A DNA stretch of 64,000 nucleotides, taken from assembly GCA_023399455.1 (NCBI GenBank), contig JAEWPN010000153.1:1-64000 (forward strand), read 5' to 3'. The notes under the pieces were generated by a model that saw only the letters and a program-made list of their open reading frames with translations, had not been told where the DNA came from and did no database searches. A program made the translations under genes and the position numbers. This document shows, piece after piece, positions 62,704 through 64,000 of the stretch (its first letter is position 1; the number at the start of each line of letters is the position of its first letter). Origin of the DNA: Bacillota bacterium. GTDB lineage: Bacteria > Bacillota > Clostridia > Lachnospirales > Lachnospiraceae.

Positions 62704-64000
62704 GCCTTATGACCTCCAATCTGTCTGTTCCGAAGCATCGAGGTAGCACCCTCTTCTAAATTCATACCTCTTAGAACCGCATTCTTTCCATATCTATGCT
62801 TGATTTCCAGCATCGCTCTCTGCACTCTCTTCTCCCTTTCAAGTTCGGCATCCCGCTTTTCCTTTTTCGTCTGTTCTGCAGCATAATCTGTGAAGAGATC
62901 CAATTGTTCAAAACAAACCGAATTTTGTACAGTTGATTCCTCTACCACGTGATTGGCTGAGATATTCACTCTTCTTATGAAAAGATTCTTATCCACTATC
63001 TCCTCAAACAGTTTCGTAATAGCATCCAGCATTCGCTTTGTAGAGGATGTCGCACCTCCAAGATTTATCGTTCCATGAGCAGATTTGGGAACGGAACGTC
63101 CATAGCGATCCGTAGTAATCTCACCATGATACAAGCTTCTTCGACTTGTATCTGTGAGATTATCGATATCATAGCCAACCGTCAGCACAAGCTGGTCTGT
63201 CACAAGACCTCTATCGACCAAGTCAAGGGACAATAAATCTGTCATCTCCCGAACTACCAGTCTTGCCTTATCAAAGGGATAGGCATATTGCAGAACCTGT
63301 CCGGAACCAATACAATTCGTACTAGGTCTATATGCCTTCACATCCGCTATGGTACACGGCTCCCATCCCCATGCATGATCGATTAACAGTTCTGCATTGA
63401 TTCCAAATATCTTGTATAACAAATCTTCGTTATAATACTCATTGGGTTTACCTAAAGAGCATCTCGCAATATCTCCCATAGTAAACAGTCCTTGTTCTTC
63501 CAACTTTTTGGAATATCCCCGCCCTACACGCCAAAAATCTGTCAATGGCTGGTGGTTCCACATCAGACGCCGGTAACTCATTTCGTTCAGCTCTGCAATC
63601 AGCACTCCATTTTTATCTTCATGAATGTGTTTTGCATAAATGTCCATAGCGATTTTACAAAGGTACAGGTTAGTTCCAATCCCTGCGGCCGCTGTAATCC
63701 CTGTCGTTTGCCGAACTTCCTGAATGATCTTGGTTGCGAGCTCACGGGCGGTCATCTTATAAGTATCCAAATAATCCGTTACATCCATGAACACCTCGTC
63801 AATCGAATAAACATGCATGTCTTCAGGCGCGATATATTTTAAATAGATATTATAAATACGTGTGCTGTAGTCTATATAAAGGGCCATCCTCGGCGTAGCT
63901 GCAATATAATCTACAGAAAGCTCCGGTGAAGACTTCAGTTCAAGGTCGTTAAAGGACGCTCCTAAAAAGGTCCGTCCTGGCGCATTCTGCCGTCTCTGGG
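62700..64000 (-). CDS. Y-family DNA polymerase (UvrX/UmuC-like), 5' end beyond the window
   Basis: 432 codons are present and the frame is open to 64000, so the N-terminus with the first catalytic Asp is missing. The palm acidic pair 'SIDEVFMDV' is visible, followed by 'TGITAAAGIGTNLYLCKIAMD', a helix-hairpin-helix thumb, and the little-finger domain. This is the error-prone lesion-bypass polymerase family. The C-terminal tail 'ERDAELEREKRVQRAMLEIKHRYG' is as in UvrX-type proteins. It forms an operon with the YolD-like gene. Confidence 0.92.
   Translation of the reverse strand, partial: QRRQNAPGRTFLGASFNDLELKSSPELSVDYIAATPRMALYIDYSTRIYNIYLKYIAPEDMHVYSIDEVFMDVTDYLDTYKMTARELATKIIQEVRQTTGITAAAGIGTNLYLCKIAMDIYAKHIHEDKNGVLIAELNEMSYRRLMWNHQPLTDFWRVGRGYSKKLEEQGLFTMGDIARCSLGKPNEYYNEDLLYKIFGINAELLIDHAWGWEPCTIADVKAYRPSTNCIGSGQVLQYAYPFDKARLVVREMTDLLSLDLVDRGLVTDQLVLTVGYDIDNLTDTSRRSLYHGEITTDRYGRSVPKSAHGTINLGGATSSTKRMLDAITKLFEEIVDKNLFIRRVNISANHVVEESTVQNSVCFEQLDLFTDYAAEQTKKEKRDAELEREKRVQRAMLEIKHRYGKNAVLRGMNLEEGATSMLRNRQIGGHKA

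Noticed and set aside
1-64000. Search for prophage, integron, insertion sequence, rRNA and tRNA.
   Set aside because: No transposase, integrase, phage structural gene, or recognisable tRNA/rRNA sequence was found by eye.

Overview
The window looks like chromosomal DNA of a low-to-mid GC anaerobic Firmicute, most likely a gut or soil Clostridia member of the Lachnospiraceae type. This is inferred from strong purine-rich ribosome binding sites, CUT1 sugar ABC systems with lipobox binding proteins, many AraC/MarR/TetR regulators, small Bce/FtsX-type ABC exporters, an ATP-type PEP carboxykinase and a candidate Mn2+ riboswitch ahead of mntP. Most genes lie on the minus strand. No rRNA, tRNA, integrase, transposase or CRISPR array was recognised.

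Layout. 1-9 kb: start of a GPH-type sugar symporter with a divergent AraC regulator, then an alpha-galactoside operon (binding protein, two permeases, GH36 alpha-galactosidase, and a DUF1848 protein behind it) controlled by a divergent AraC regulator. 9-18 kb: ROK regulator plus P-type H+-ATPase pair, two Cys glutathione peroxidases, an arsenic operon (arsR-acr3-arsC) with a clear palindromic operator, and a short-sensor chemotaxis receptor. 17.6-27 kb: a beta-galactoside/aldonate operon (binding protein, two permeases, GH35 beta-galactosidase, galactonate dehydratase, KDGal kinase, KDPGal aldolase, IclR regulator). 27-32 kb: a Bce-like peptide-antibiotic sensing and resistance module with a recognisable BceR-type box. 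32-37 kb: a 2-hydroxyacid dehydrogenase, three very small proteins, an orphan lipoprotein, and a YeiL-like Crp regulator facing a YdcZ-type exporter. 37-49.7 kb: an efflux and metal region holding a MarR/ABC exporter operon, a MarR/MFS operon whose MFS protein carries a C-terminal CBS pair, mntP with its riboswitch, a DHA3 MFS pump, and a TetR-flanked ABC system whose permease contains a very long coiled coil. 50-56 kb: pckA, aconitase plus a VOC protein, and a cytoplasmic PQQ-dehydrogenase-like protein. 56.6-60.3 kb: a second TetR/ATPase/FtsX exporter. 60.5-64 kb: msrA, a MIF-like tautomerase, a nitroreductase, and a YolD/Y-family polymerase pair cut by the window end.

How the parts work together. 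Two complete carbohydrate uptake-and-cleavage operons feed galactose-containing sugars and probably an aldonic acid into central metabolism. A large share of the remainder is devoted to sensing and exporting toxic compounds (arsenic, Mn, peptides, drugs) and repairing oxidative damage (glutathione peroxidases, MsrA). Most regulatory genes sit next to readable operators, and several are described below. The least explained items are the aldonate-linked GH35 operon, the MFS-CBS fusion, the ROK/H+-ATPase pair, the tiny-protein cluster with its long inverted repeat, and the coiled-coil FtsX permease.
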